A stretch of 11,031 nt of DNA from an uncultured bacterium (lineage in GTDB: Bacteria > Fidelibacterota > Marinisomatia > Marinisomatales > UBA1611), in the NCBI GenBank assembly GCA_938092125.1, contig CALKMQ010000170.1:1-11031 (forward strand), given 5' to 3'. The notes under the pieces were generated by a model. The model had not been told where the DNA came from. It was given only the letters and a program-made list of their open reading frames with translations, and did no database searches. The translations under genes were made by a program, and so were the position numbers. Below are positions 1 through 7,918 of this stretch, in pieces. Position 1 is the stretch's first letter. Each line of letters begins with the position of its first letter.

Positions 1-587
1 ATTTTGTAACCTTTGACCCAAGCTCTAAAATTCATTTCTATCTGAAATGAATATCCCTGAGATTTAACAGAATCAAGGTCAATAGATGAGAGAACATTTG
101 ATTTCCAAGCTTTGAAGCCTCCTGTACCATCCATTACTGGCATACCCGTAACTACTCTTGAATAGGCATTTGCCCCATAGCTAAGCATTAATCTTCGAAG
201 TGGCCAATTCACTACGCTAATACCTTTAATGTAACGACTACCAATAACGAGGTCATAATCTTTGAGCTTTTTCACCATCAAAAGAAGATCCTTAGGATTA
301 TGTGATAAATCAGCATCCATTTGTATGACATAATCATAATTATTATCTAATGCCCATTTAAAACCAAAAATATAGGCGGTTCCCAAACCGGATTTTTTTG
401 ATCTAGTTTTAAGATATAAATTTGTATATTTTTTTTGAAGTTTTTTTACCTTCCTCCCGGTTCCATCAGGGGAATTATCATCAACAATTAATAAATGAAA
501 TTCAGGATTTTCGCCTAAAACCATATCAACCAATCGTTTAATATTTTTTCTTTCGTTGTATGTAGGTGAAATAACTAGAATTTTCAT
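1..587 (-). CDS. Polyprenyl-phosphate glycosyltransferase, Dpm1-like GT2 family (C-terminus cut by left edge)
   Basis: Seen: reading leftward from the ATG at 587-585 gives 195 residues with no stop before the window edge. The N-terminus MKILVISPTYNERKNI is the GT2 nucleotide-binding start. DDNSPDGTG (36-44), GLGTAYIFGF (about 67-76), QMDADLSH (89-96, the metal-binding DAD motif), GSRY (116-119), NWPLRR and DGTGGFKAW (about 153-161) follow in the order typical of dolichol-/polyprenol-phosphate mannose synthases. Known: this family transfers a sugar, usually mannose from GDP-mannose, to a polyprenyl phosphate at the cytoplasmic face, feeding periplasmic glycosylation. Family members are about 240 residues, so some 50 residues or a fused GtrA-type membrane domain may lie beyond the edge. 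The start overlaps the stop of the upstream RmlD-like gene as ATGA (584-587), which suggests translational coupling. The sugar specificity cannot be read from sequence. Confidence 0.9.
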   Translation of the reverse strand, partial: MKILVISPTYNERKNIKRLVDMVLGENPEFHLLIVDDNSPDGTGRKVKKLQKKYTNLYLKTRSKKSGLGTAYIFGFKWALDNNYDYVIQMDADLSHNPKDLLLMVKKLKDYDLVIGSRYIKGISVVNWPLRRLMLSYGANAYSRVVTGMPVMDGTGGFKAWKSNVLSSIDLDSVKSQGYSFQIEMNFRAWVKGYK

Positions 588-1453
588 GCGTTTTTATTCT
601 CCCAAATATATTTTAAACAATCACTGATATTTGAAGGTTCTAAATTTAAAATACTTTTAGCCCTATCCATATTTAAACCACCTTTTAATGGCCTTGGAGC
701 GATTTGATTCAGTTCAGCGGTTTTGATAGGCTTAATCAAATTTTTTTTTAATTGAAAGATTTCTGCAATTTTAATAGCGAAATCAAATCTACTCATATAA
801 TCGTTATCGCCCCAGTGCATTAAACCATTCAATTCAAGCTTAATGGCTTTGTCTATCGCTACAGCAATTGAATTGGCCCATGTTGGATTATTCCATTGAT
901 CATCAACGACATTGATCTTTTTATCTTCTTGAAGAGATTTAACAACCCAATTTAAAAAACTTGCTGGCGATTCGCTCGCATAGTCGTACAAAACATTCGT
1001 CCTAATAATTAAGCTATTTTTTGAATTTTTTGTTAAAAAATTTTCAGCTTCAAGTTTTGTTCTACCATAAACATTGATTGGGTTCACAATACTATTTTCA
1101 TTGTACTGTCCCACTTTTCCATCAAAAACATAATCAGTCGATAATTGTATAATAGGTCCCTTAAATATTTCTACTATGTTTTGCAAACCGCCAAAATTTG
1201 CTGAAAATGCTAAATCCGGTCTCTTTTCACAGAGATCAACATTGGTTAATGCAGCTAAATTAATAATTATATCAGGCGATGTAGCCGAAACAATATCTCT
1301 AATTGAAATGGGGTTTGTAATATCGCAAAAATAATTTTTTTGATGAGTATCATAATTTTTTGATGTTGGAATTATATCATACTTTGGTGTAAATAAAGTT
1401 TTTAAAACTTTACCTAATTGACCAGAGGCGCCTGTGATGAGAATTTTTTTCAA
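584..1453 (-). CDS. RmlD-like SDR: dTDP-4-dehydrorhamnose reductase family protein (TTG start)
   Basis: Seen: 289 residues, close to the usual length for RmlD. The NAD(P)-binding glycine motif TGASGQLG lies at residues 7-14, NLAALTNVD at 65-73, STDYVFDG at 105-112 and VYGRTKLEAE with the YxxxK catalytic pair (Tyr129, Lys133) at 128-137. APRPLKGGL near 252-260 resembles the C-terminal RmlD motif. Known: RmlD reduces dTDP-4-keto-rhamnose to dTDP-L-rhamnose; close relatives act on other nucleotide sugars. No rmlA, rmlB or rmlC lies in the window, so rhamnose synthesis is only the best family-level guess. The start must be TTG (1453-1451): the frame is closed by TAA three codons upstream, no ATG or GTG precedes the glycine motif, and this start puts that motif at the usual distance. 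The gap to the upstream lipoprotein stop is 2 bp; downstream it overlaps the glycosyltransferase start by 4 bp. Confidence 0.88.
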   Translation of the reverse strand: MKKILITGASGQLGKVLKTLFTPKYDIIPTSKNYDTHQKNYFCDITNPISIRDIVSATSPDIIINLAALTNVDLCEKRPDLAFSANFGGLQNIVEIFKGPIIQLSTDYVFDGKVGQYNENSIVNPINVYGRTKLEAENFLTKNSKNSLIIRTNVLYDYASESPASFLNWVVKSLQEDKKINVVDDQWNNPTWANSIAVAIDKAIKLELNGLMHWGDNDYMSRFDFAIKIAEIFQLKKNLIKPIKTAELNQIAPRPLKGGLNMDRAKSILNLEPSNISDCLKYIWENKNA

Positions 1454-1455
1454 TT

Positions 1456-2466
1456 TTAATTAAAACTAGTGTTTATTGATTTTGCAATATATTCTAATTG
1501 CCTGAAATAAGCTGCCTTAGGTTTTCCAGGGCTATAAACTAGAGTATTAATGTGAAAAGTCCGATTTGAAGTCTTATCATAAAATATAAAAGATTGAAAT
1601 GGCCCACCTTTCGCTTCTAGTGAATCATTAGATGCCCATACACCAGTACACCGCCAACCTGGAGAATTGTTAAAATAAATTTTTTCCAAAGTGAATGCGA
1701 AATCGCCAAATGTAATGTTTCCAAAATGACTTTTTGAAGACTTCCAAAATTTTTGTCCAACTACAAGTTCATCATTCATTATATTTCCATTTTCCCAGCT
1801 TACTGAAAGCCATCTATAAGGATATTCAGCTCCCATCCAAAACACTCTTGAATCTCCATCGTTTTTTAAGATTTCCCAACCCCAGGGAACTTTTATATCC
1901 CAATTATAATCAGACTTTATTTTTTTTTCCTCTTTATATTGCGTGTCTTTAAACAAAAACTTATTTGTTCGATTATTGAATTGTTGATTGTAATGATTAT
2001 GAATTAATTTTTTATTTTTTTCAAAATCTGTGTATAGGTGATCTTTGTTTAATGCATTAACTACCATAAAAACCTGATCTTTTGCATATAAATCTCTCTT
2101 TAAATAAAGAGGATTATCGTTTGCTGAGCTATTAGATTGATGCTCTGGCAATAAATCTTCGATTAATCGAAATCCAGAATTTGAGTTTTTCCTTTTTACT
2201 GATGCAACTATCAAGTGTGCATATTTTTTTAAGTCTTGATAATTAGAAGGTCTATAAAAAAATAACTTATATACTGGTTCAGGCTTTGGAGTAAATATGG
2301 TATCATTAAAAATCGTTTGGAAATACTTTTTAATTATTGGCTCATCTATTTTTGAACACACGATTCGGATTTCATCATCCATACCCAGAGAATGTTTTTT
2401 TGATCCACAACCATTTATAAGAAGCAAACCTATGATCGCGTGAATATATATATATCTAATTATCAT
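1456..2466 (-). CDS. DUF4837-family lipoprotein
   Basis: Seen: from the ATG at 2466-2464 the product is 336 residues. It opens with MIIRY, a hydrophobic core (residues 5-17) and the lipobox I-N-G-Cys20, a signal peptidase II site, so the mature protein should be a lipid-anchored envelope protein. The body fits my memory of DUF4837: GMDDEIRIV near 28-36, RDLYAKDQVFMVV at 124-136, IKVPWGWEIL at 191-200, a GVWASN...GGPFQSF stretch at 275-293 and YSPGKPKAAYFRQLEYIAKSI near 311-331. The family's function is not known. An in-frame ATG at 2517 would add 17 residues before the hydrophobic core and overlap the upstream gene by 19 bp; I prefer 2466 because it gives a normal lipoprotein signal. Upstream gap is then 32 bp, downstream gap 2 bp. 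Lgt, encoded first in the same operon, would be expected to lipidate Cys20. Confidence 0.82.
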   Translation of the reverse strand: MIIRYIYIHAIIGLLLINGCGSKKHSLGMDDEIRIVCSKIDEPIIKKYFQTIFNDTIFTPKPEPVYKLFFYRPSNYQDLKKYAHLIVASVKRKNSNSGFRLIEDLLPEHQSNSSANDNPLYLKRDLYAKDQVFMVVNALNKDHLYTDFEKNKKLIHNHYNQQFNNRTNKFLFKDTQYKEEKKIKSDYNWDIKVPWGWEILKNDGDSRVFWMGAEYPYRWLSVSWENGNIMNDELVVGQKFWKSSKSHFGNITFGDFAFTLEKIYFNNSPGWRCTGVWASNDSLEAKGGPFQSFIFYDKTSNRTFHINTLVYSPGKPKAAYFRQLEYIAKSINTSFN

Positions 2467-2498
2467 AGTACTAAATTTAATAACGGTAGCATCTAAAA

Positions 2499-3863
2499 CT
2501 ATAACCTTGTCACCCATTTAAGATGAACTTTACCATTCTGAATTGCAGAACCAAGTGGTACAGCATATTGAACATCTATAAGCGCTGTTTTTGATATTTT
2601 GCTTAATCCAAAACCAAAACTATATTTTGGATAATAATCTTTTGCAAAACCACAATCTATAAAAGTAATTATTTTAAAGGCGTTATCGAGCGTGTAATGA
2701 ATTTCTAAGGATTGAACAGATAATGCACTTGATTTAAACTGATTATCGTTAAATCCTCTAAAGCTGTTAACACCACCAAAGCTTATTTGTCTAGATAAAC
2801 CAATCTCTCCTTGAAACGGTTTTATTAAATCGTTATATGATTTTAAACAAAAGTTTATTTTATGAAAAAAGTTAGAAAAAGCTATAAAATTTAATTTTGT
2901 CTTAACATACAACTCATTTATAAGTTTATCTTCTCCAATATCAAACTCGATATCAAGCTTTTGTCCTTTATCTGGTAGCAGAACTCTATTAAAGCTGTTA
3001 TGTCCAAAAATAAATTTTAAAGCTTTATAATTTGTTGAAAAATAATTTTTTCTTAACCCCTGTTCTGTACTGGTTATGTCCCCTTGTTTATAACCGACGT
3101 AAAATGATCCATAATAATTATTAAAAAATTCTATATTAATTCCAAATTCTGTTTCAGTATAATAATTATTCACTATTTGATAATTATACTCTCCTTTTAA
3201 ACCTACGCCTGTTATCAACAAATGAGGACGATATAAACTAATTTTAAATGATTGATTTGTTGAATCTATATTTTTCCACTTAAATGTAATTCTCTCCATT
3301 GCACCCCAAAGATTTTCAAACCGAGAATCTACCTCACCATTTAAATTCCAATCATTACCATATGACTTTGAGCCGCCAAAAACGCCAGAGAAAAAATTGT
3401 TAAAATCAGGAACTAAATCAATTATCATACCTATTTTTTGCCCTGATAAAATGCCAATATCAACAATAGGTTTTTTTTTGATAAAATAGTATTTACTTAC
3501 CATCCTTTGTTTTTTGCGCTCAATAAAGGATTCAAAATTTTTATCAATTGATAGATTATTGACATCATCTATAACGTGTTTAAGATATTTATGTTTTATT
3601 TTTGTTTTACTTTTAATAATTATTGTATCAATATTTTCTTGAACATGTGATAAAGTATATGAAATATTTTTAATATTATCGTCATATGAAGATAATTGAT
3701 ATTGCATGTTTGAGTACTTATACTGATCTAATAAAGAGTCTAAAGTTTGATAAATGATTAAACTGTCAGGATTATTAAACTTCACTATGTTATTTGAAAA
3801 TACGATTTGAATAAAAAATATAAATATAAACTGAAGACTATAGATATGCACGAAACTCACCAA
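2499..3863 (-). CDS. Short Omp85/BamA-superfamily outer-membrane protein with about one POTRA domain
   Basis: Seen: up to 454 residues. A hydrophobic signal peptide covers about 8-22 (YSLQFIFIFFIQIVFS). Residues about 78-150 read like a POTRA domain (strand IDTIIIKSKT, two helices, then VDIGILSG and IGMIIDLVP); 40-75 may be a partial earlier one. The rest alternates like a beta-barrel, with NRVLLPDKGQ (292-301) matching the Omp85 P-x-x-G turn and GGVNSFRGF (363-371) matching the conserved loop-6 RGF/RGY motif, followed by LEIHYTL, FIDCGF and SFGFGL. Known: Omp85 proteins insert barrels into, or export proteins across, the outer membrane. BamA usually has five POTRAs and about 800 residues, so this is probably not the housekeeping BamA. 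There is no early ATG: candidate starts are TTG 3863, GTG 3860 or GTG 3851, the last preceded by a weak GGTGAG. The start lies within the last codons of the large barrel gene (26-bp overlap). Confidence 0.8.
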   Translation of the reverse strand: MVSFVHIYSLQFIFIFFIQIVFSNNIVKFNNPDSLIIYQTLDSLLDQYKYSNMQYQLSSYDDNIKNISYTLSHVQENIDTIIIKSKTKIKHKYLKHVIDDVNNLSIDKNFESFIERKKQRMVSKYYFIKKKPIVDIGILSGQKIGMIIDLVPDFNNFFSGVFGGSKSYGNDWNLNGEVDSRFENLWGAMERITFKWKNIDSTNQSFKISLYRPHLLITGVGLKGEYNYQIVNNYYTETEFGINIEFFNNYYGSFYVGYKQGDITSTEQGLRKNYFSTNYKALKFIFGHNSFNRVLLPDKGQKLDIEFDIGEDKLINELYVKTKLNFIAFSNFFHKINFCLKSYNDLIKPFQGEIGLSRQISFGGVNSFRGFNDNQFKSSALSVQSLEIHYTLDNAFKIITFIDCGFAKDYYPKYSFGFGLSKISKTALIDVQYAVPLGSAIQNGKVHLKWVTRL

Positions 3864-6800
3864 TTATATTCAACAAATTATTATATCGTTTATTATTTAA
3901 ATAATTAAATGAAAACGATAAGGATATATCCTGTTTTAGAAAATAATTTAATCTGATACTTGCTGAAGTATTTTTCCCTAAGGTTTGTCCATTTAATGCC
4001 TCAGGGGGTATATATGTAAAATCCGATTTTTTTTCATTTAAGTTAAGACCAATATTTGTTAAAACACTTCCAGATTCCCAAAGATACAAACGACCATTAT
4101 ATTCAAAACCTACACCATATGCTTTAAAATCATTTAGGTATACAACACCTTGATCTAAACCATATTGTAGAGATATTTTATTTTCTACTTTAAATTTATT
4201 AAGTGAATATGAAAATTTGTGCCACACACCCTCAAATTCCCTATTTTTCATATCAGAAAAATTTGTTTGAACCTTTTTTCTGTGATAATAGCTATCAACA
4301 TTAAAACTTGAATTATTAGTAACATTAAAATGTCCATAAATACCTGACTTATTTATAGATAATAGTTCATTACCTCGGGCATCATAACCCTGAAAATCTT
4401 TAGATGAAATATTATACCCTCTTAGCCTTCTATTATTATTTTTCAAATCCAATTCAATTTCAATCATATTATTGATATATGACTTGGAAATGTTTTGGTT
4501 ATACGGATTAGGGTTTAAAATATTTTTTAAGTTTATTATTGAACCACTGTAATTAAAATTTGTGTTGAAATTAATTTTTAAAGGAACTTCGTTTTTAAAT
4601 TTTCTAAAATTTAAAGTAAATATTTTAAGACCTTTAATGATTTTGGTAAAAGTTCTATTGCCGGTAGATATAGGATATGAGATAAATGGTCCATTTGAAT
4701 CTTGAATGTAGGTATTGAAAAATTTATCATATCTGTAATTTCCTAAACCAACACCTACTGAATCATAGATCAAGGTATATGTATTATTTTGTGTTTGCTC
4801 AATTGAAGTTTTTAACTCATAATTAATAGGTTGATTGGATTTGAAATAATTAAGTTTAACTGATCCTAATAAATAATTTAATTTTGTATTATTTACATCT
4901 TTTAAACGTTTTTTTAAGACTATATTTTTTCTCCACCCATTTTGTTTTTGATTTATGTATTTTATAGATGAAACGACATCGTTACTACGTAACAAACTTT
5001 TATTATCTTTTAGACTGCTATTAAAGCTATCATTTTTGTTTTCTAAACTTATATTTAAAGTTTTTTTATTTTTTTGATATTTTAATCCAGCAATAAAGGC
5101 TTCGTAGTTTCTAAAATATGTTTTTTTTTCAGATCGATAAATTAAATATGGATTTAAATAACCTATATTATATTTTAAAGCAATATTCGAAGTCTCATTT
5201 TTTTCTTTACTATTTATAATTTCTTTATAATTAAAGCCACTACCTTTTAAGGCGCCATTAAGAATTGTATGAGATAAACTCAATCTGTTTTTAGTAGTCT
5301 GTCCAATATCAAGGCTAGAAATTTGTATATCTGAATTACTATAATCTTTTATATCTATATATATATCCAAAGATTTTTTATTCTCTTCAAAATTTTCAAG
5401 ACTATCAATGTCCCACTCTCTTTTAAATTGAGCATCTCTATCTAAGCTAAATGATGTGTATTTTTTTTGTCGAACTAAACTAGTGTATGACAAACCATAA
5501 CTTAAATTACCTATTTCTAATGAATCCATCGAAGCATCAAGCTCAAAAAGATTTCCAGATAAAATGTTATCACTACTTGATAAAATATTTCTATCATTTG
5601 ATGATCTTGAGATAATTGATTTTATGGAAAAATTATTACCAAAATCATAATTGATTTTTGAGAAATAAAGATTCTTTGATTTTGGTGCTGATATTAATTG
5701 ATTTGGACTAAAATAATCTTTCAAAGGCTCTTTTTGTTCCGGATGAACAAACCTGTAATATATTCGTCCTGATAAATTTATAAGTCTCTCATAATTACCA
5801 TTTTCATTATTAGTAAAAACTACGCTATACCTTGAAACATCATTTACTAAAAAAAAAGGGTCAAAAATAAAGACATCATTATCTAAATAGTATGAACCTA
5901 AGGAATCTTCAATAGCACCAGGTATAATAGCAGCATCTCCCCCATCATTTAAAGTGTTTTGATAAATTTCATTATTCATTGATAAATCATTTGTATTATC
6001 TTTTTCTCGGTGAAATCCAGCTACTACATTTAAATTTTTTAATAGGTTCATTTTATAAGAACTGGCTACTATTCCTTTCGTATAATTATCATCAACAAAT
6101 TCATATTCTACTAAAATATCCGAATCGACAGTTATTAACTGTTTTGCCGTAAATGTTATTTCGGCTAATGAATAATCAATAACATAGTCATAATTTGCTC
6201 CTCTTTCCATATTTTGACCATCTAACCACACTTTCTCTGATCCTGCAATAATGTATATATTTTTACTATTTGTTGATGACAATAGCTCATATGGGCCTTG
6301 AGCACCGTCGATCCCATTAATATTTACTTTTATATATTGACCTCTTGTAGATGAGACTAAAGCGTTCGTATTAAATTTATCAAATTTGAGATTAGCGTTT
6401 AGTCCAATTACATTTCGCTCTAGATTTATTAATGCATCTACTTTATTGCTGTACAAAATGTCACCAGCATTTAAAGAAAAATAGGGATTACTCATTGATA
6501 TGTATACTTGGTCAAAATCTTCAAGGTTCCTAGTGTCGCCTTGAGGAGGAATCACCATATTTCTATCACTAAGAATTGCTCCAAGTAAAATACCATTATC
6601 AAGTTTTCCACTTAGACTTAAATTAAGACCTCCCGTTAAATCGGATGTTCCATTTGAAGAAAAATTAATTTTTCTATCAATTGAACCTGAAGTAAAAAGG
6701 TTATCATTAAAAGTCTTTCTATAAAGGTCCTTCTTGTTTTTTTTATTCAAATCTGAAGAATCTAGATATGACAGACTGCTCCAAAAAGGGCCTACATTGA

Positions 6801-7071
6801 TAGGTAAGTCTTTTTCCAGATAATTATATTTCACAATAATTTTTAAAGGTTTATCGTGGTTATTTTTCCAAAAAAGATAGCCTTTAGCATAATCAATGCT
6901 ATCTGGAATAATTTGATCAATACTAGATTCAATAATTAATGATTTTGGAAATATAAAATTTTCACTTAATAAATATATATTTTTATTGGATGTTAAAGAG
7001 AGTGTGTCACTGATTGACTTTTTATTACCAAATAAAAAGTTAATCAGAATAATAATAACAAAAAGACGCAA
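3838..7071 (-). CDS. Large outer-membrane beta-barrel protein, uncharacterised FCB/Ignavibacteria-type family (TTG start)
   Basis: Seen: 1077 residues, no cysteine, a hydrophobic N-terminus (residues 3-14) consistent with a signal peptide, and long runs of alternating polar and hydrophobic strands rich in Asn, Tyr and Ser. Motifs I associate with a family of large hypothetical outer-membrane proteins in Ignavibacteria, Chlorobi and Marinimicrobia, and partly with SprA-like proteins, appear in order: SGSIDR (128-133), LSDRNMVIPPQGDT (167-180), GAQGPY (256-261), GSEKVWLDG (277-285), DYVIDYSLAEITFT (295-308), VGVGLGNYRYD (772-782), IPPEALNGQTLGKN (1021-1034) and a C-terminal EFRAYL. Function is unknown; SprA is the giant translocon barrel of the type 9 secretion system, but this protein is much shorter and I do not claim equivalence. 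TTG (7071-7069) is the only plausible start: a stop lies three codons upstream and the first internal ATG is at residue 172. One base separates it from the propeller gene; its 3' end overlaps the Omp85 gene. Confidence 0.78.
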   Translation of the reverse strand: MRLFVIIILINFLFGNKKSISDTLSLTSNKNIYLLSENFIFPKSLIIESSIDQIIPDSIDYAKGYLFWKNNHDKPLKIIVKYNYLEKDLPINVGPFWSSLSYLDSSDLNKKNKKDLYRKTFNDNLFTSGSIDRKINFSSNGTSDLTGGLNLSLSGKLDNGILLGAILSDRNMVIPPQGDTRNLEDFDQVYISMSNPYFSLNAGDILYSNKVDALINLERNVIGLNANLKFDKFNTNALVSSTRGQYIKVNINGIDGAQGPYELLSSTNSKNIYIIAGSEKVWLDGQNMERGANYDYVIDYSLAEITFTAKQLITVDSDILVEYEFVDDNYTKGIVASSYKMNLLKNLNVVAGFHREKDNTNDLSMNNEIYQNTLNDGGDAAIIPGAIEDSLGSYYLDNDVFIFDPFFLVNDVSRYSVVFTNNENGNYERLINLSGRIYYRFVHPEQKEPLKDYFSPNQLISAPKSKNLYFSKINYDFGNNFSIKSIISRSSNDRNILSSSDNILSGNLFELDASMDSLEIGNLSYGLSYTSLVRQKKYTSFSLDRDAQFKREWDIDSLENFEENKKSLDIYIDIKDYSNSDIQISSLDIGQTTKNRLSLSHTILNGALKGSGFNYKEIINSKEKNETSNIALKYNIGYLNPYLIYRSEKKTYFRNYEAFIAGLKYQKNKKTLNISLENKNDSFNSSLKDNKSLLRSNDVVSSIKYINQKQNGWRKNIVLKKRLKDVNNTKLNYLLGSVKLNYFKSNQPINYELKTSIEQTQNNTYTLIYDSVGVGLGNYRYDKFFNTYIQDSNGPFISYPISTGNRTFTKIIKGLKIFTLNFRKFKNEVPLKINFNTNFNYSGSIINLKNILNPNPYNQNISKSYINNMIEIELDLKNNNRRLRGYNISSKDFQGYDARGNELLSINKSGIYGHFNVTNNSSFNVDSYYHRKKVQTNFSDMKNREFEGVWHKFSYSLNKFKVENKISLQYGLDQGVVYLNDFKAYGVGFEYNGRLYLWESGSVLTNIGLNLNEKKSDFTYIPPEALNGQTLGKNTSASIRLNYFLKQDISLSFSFNYLNNKRYNNLLNIIGEFRAYL

Positions 7072-7072
7072 A

Positions 7073-7918
7073 CTATTTTAGTTTAGCATTTAAAATCAAT
7101 ATATGATCTTTCGATAATACAGCCAAAGATCGGTTCAAACTTTTCACATCTACGACAGGCAGGCTAACGTCAGGTATTTTCAACTTTATTTTTCTTATGA
7201 TTGATTCTCCTTCACCTTTTTCATTAAAAACAAACCAAGAATTACGTAAAGGCACCAAAAACTTCCCAGATTGAATATTTGATTTAAATGAATTTTTATA
7301 CTCCCCGTGCCTAGAAAACAAATGGAAATTTGAATCACAATCAAGTAATCCAATTTCACCATTTTCGTTTGTATTAATTTGTTTTACACAAAATCCAATT
7401 TTAGAAAATCTATTTAAGTCTATTAAGGGGATTTTATTGAGCAATCTATTTTCCAATAAAAATATACTGTGAAATTGGGAAGAATAAATTAGTATTTTCC
7501 CCCACTGATCAATTGCTGCAAGATCGGGGTACAACCTAGGTTCTAGGTTAATCTCACCCATATAATTAAGTCTATAATCTAATTGAATAACCTTATTCTC
7601 CAATCTATCAATAATAGAAATTCCATGAGGGTCTACACCTACCCAGATTGGCTCAGAAAATGAGAAGGGTCCTCTACCAAAGCCGCCTACAGTTTGCAGC
7701 CCATTTAGAGCACCCATGCTCACCAATTGATTATCGATTTTATCTAATAATAGAAAGCTACCAGCAATACCCCACTCAACTAAACTGGGCTTTATGTTTA
7801 GAATATTCAGTTCAGGCGGAAAAGCTTGATAATCTGCAACGCTTAATTTAGCTTGTGCCTGAGATAGGCTAATTACAGCAAAAAGAAATATTAATTTATT
7901 TTGGTGCCTTCTCAACAT
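7073..7918 (-). CDS. Secreted beta-propeller-like (NHL/6-bladed type) protein
   Basis: Seen: 281 residues from the ATG at 7918-7916. The signal peptide is clear: basic n-region (RRHQNK), hydrophobic core LIFLFAVISL and a likely signal peptidase I site after SQAQA (residues 19-23), so the mature protein should be periplasmic or surface-exposed. GGFGRGPFSF at 78-87, then GVDPHGISIIDRLENKVIQLD near 94-114, resembles NHL-type blades (G-G-x-G-x-G-x-F ... D-R-x-N-x-x-I-Q). Later stretches (LAAIDQWGKILIYS, NTNENGEIGLLD, SLAVLSKDHILIL) repeat the strand-turn-strand pattern, so five or six blades are plausible. Two cysteines, 177 and 194, could form a disulfide. Known: such propellers are usually protein-binding scaffolds; no catalytic residues are evident. 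It overlaps lgt by 23 bp and is followed after 1 bp by the large barrel gene, so a role alongside that barrel is a reasonable inference. Exact function unknown. Confidence 0.72.
   Translation of the reverse strand: MLRRHQNKLIFLFAVISLSQAQAKLSVADYQAFPPELNILNIKPSLVEWGIAGSFLLLDKIDNQLVSMGALNGLQTVGGFGRGPFSFSEPIWVGVDPHGISIIDRLENKVIQLDYRLNYMGEINLEPRLYPDLAAIDQWGKILIYSSQFHSIFLLENRLLNKIPLIDLNRFSKIGFCVKQINTNENGEIGLLDCDSNFHLFSRHGEYKNSFKSNIQSGKFLVPLRNSWFVFNEKGEGESIIRKIKLKIPDVSLPVVDVKSLNRSLAVLSKDHILILNAKLK

Noticed and set aside
1734..1952. Plus-strand reading frame of 72 codons opposite the DUF4837 gene
   Set aside because: It lies wholly antisense to a recognised gene and its translation has no domain or plausible family character.
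7648..7851. Plus-strand reading frame of 67 codons opposite the propeller gene
   Set aside because: Antisense shadow of a gene with a clear signal peptide and blade motifs; no supporting context.
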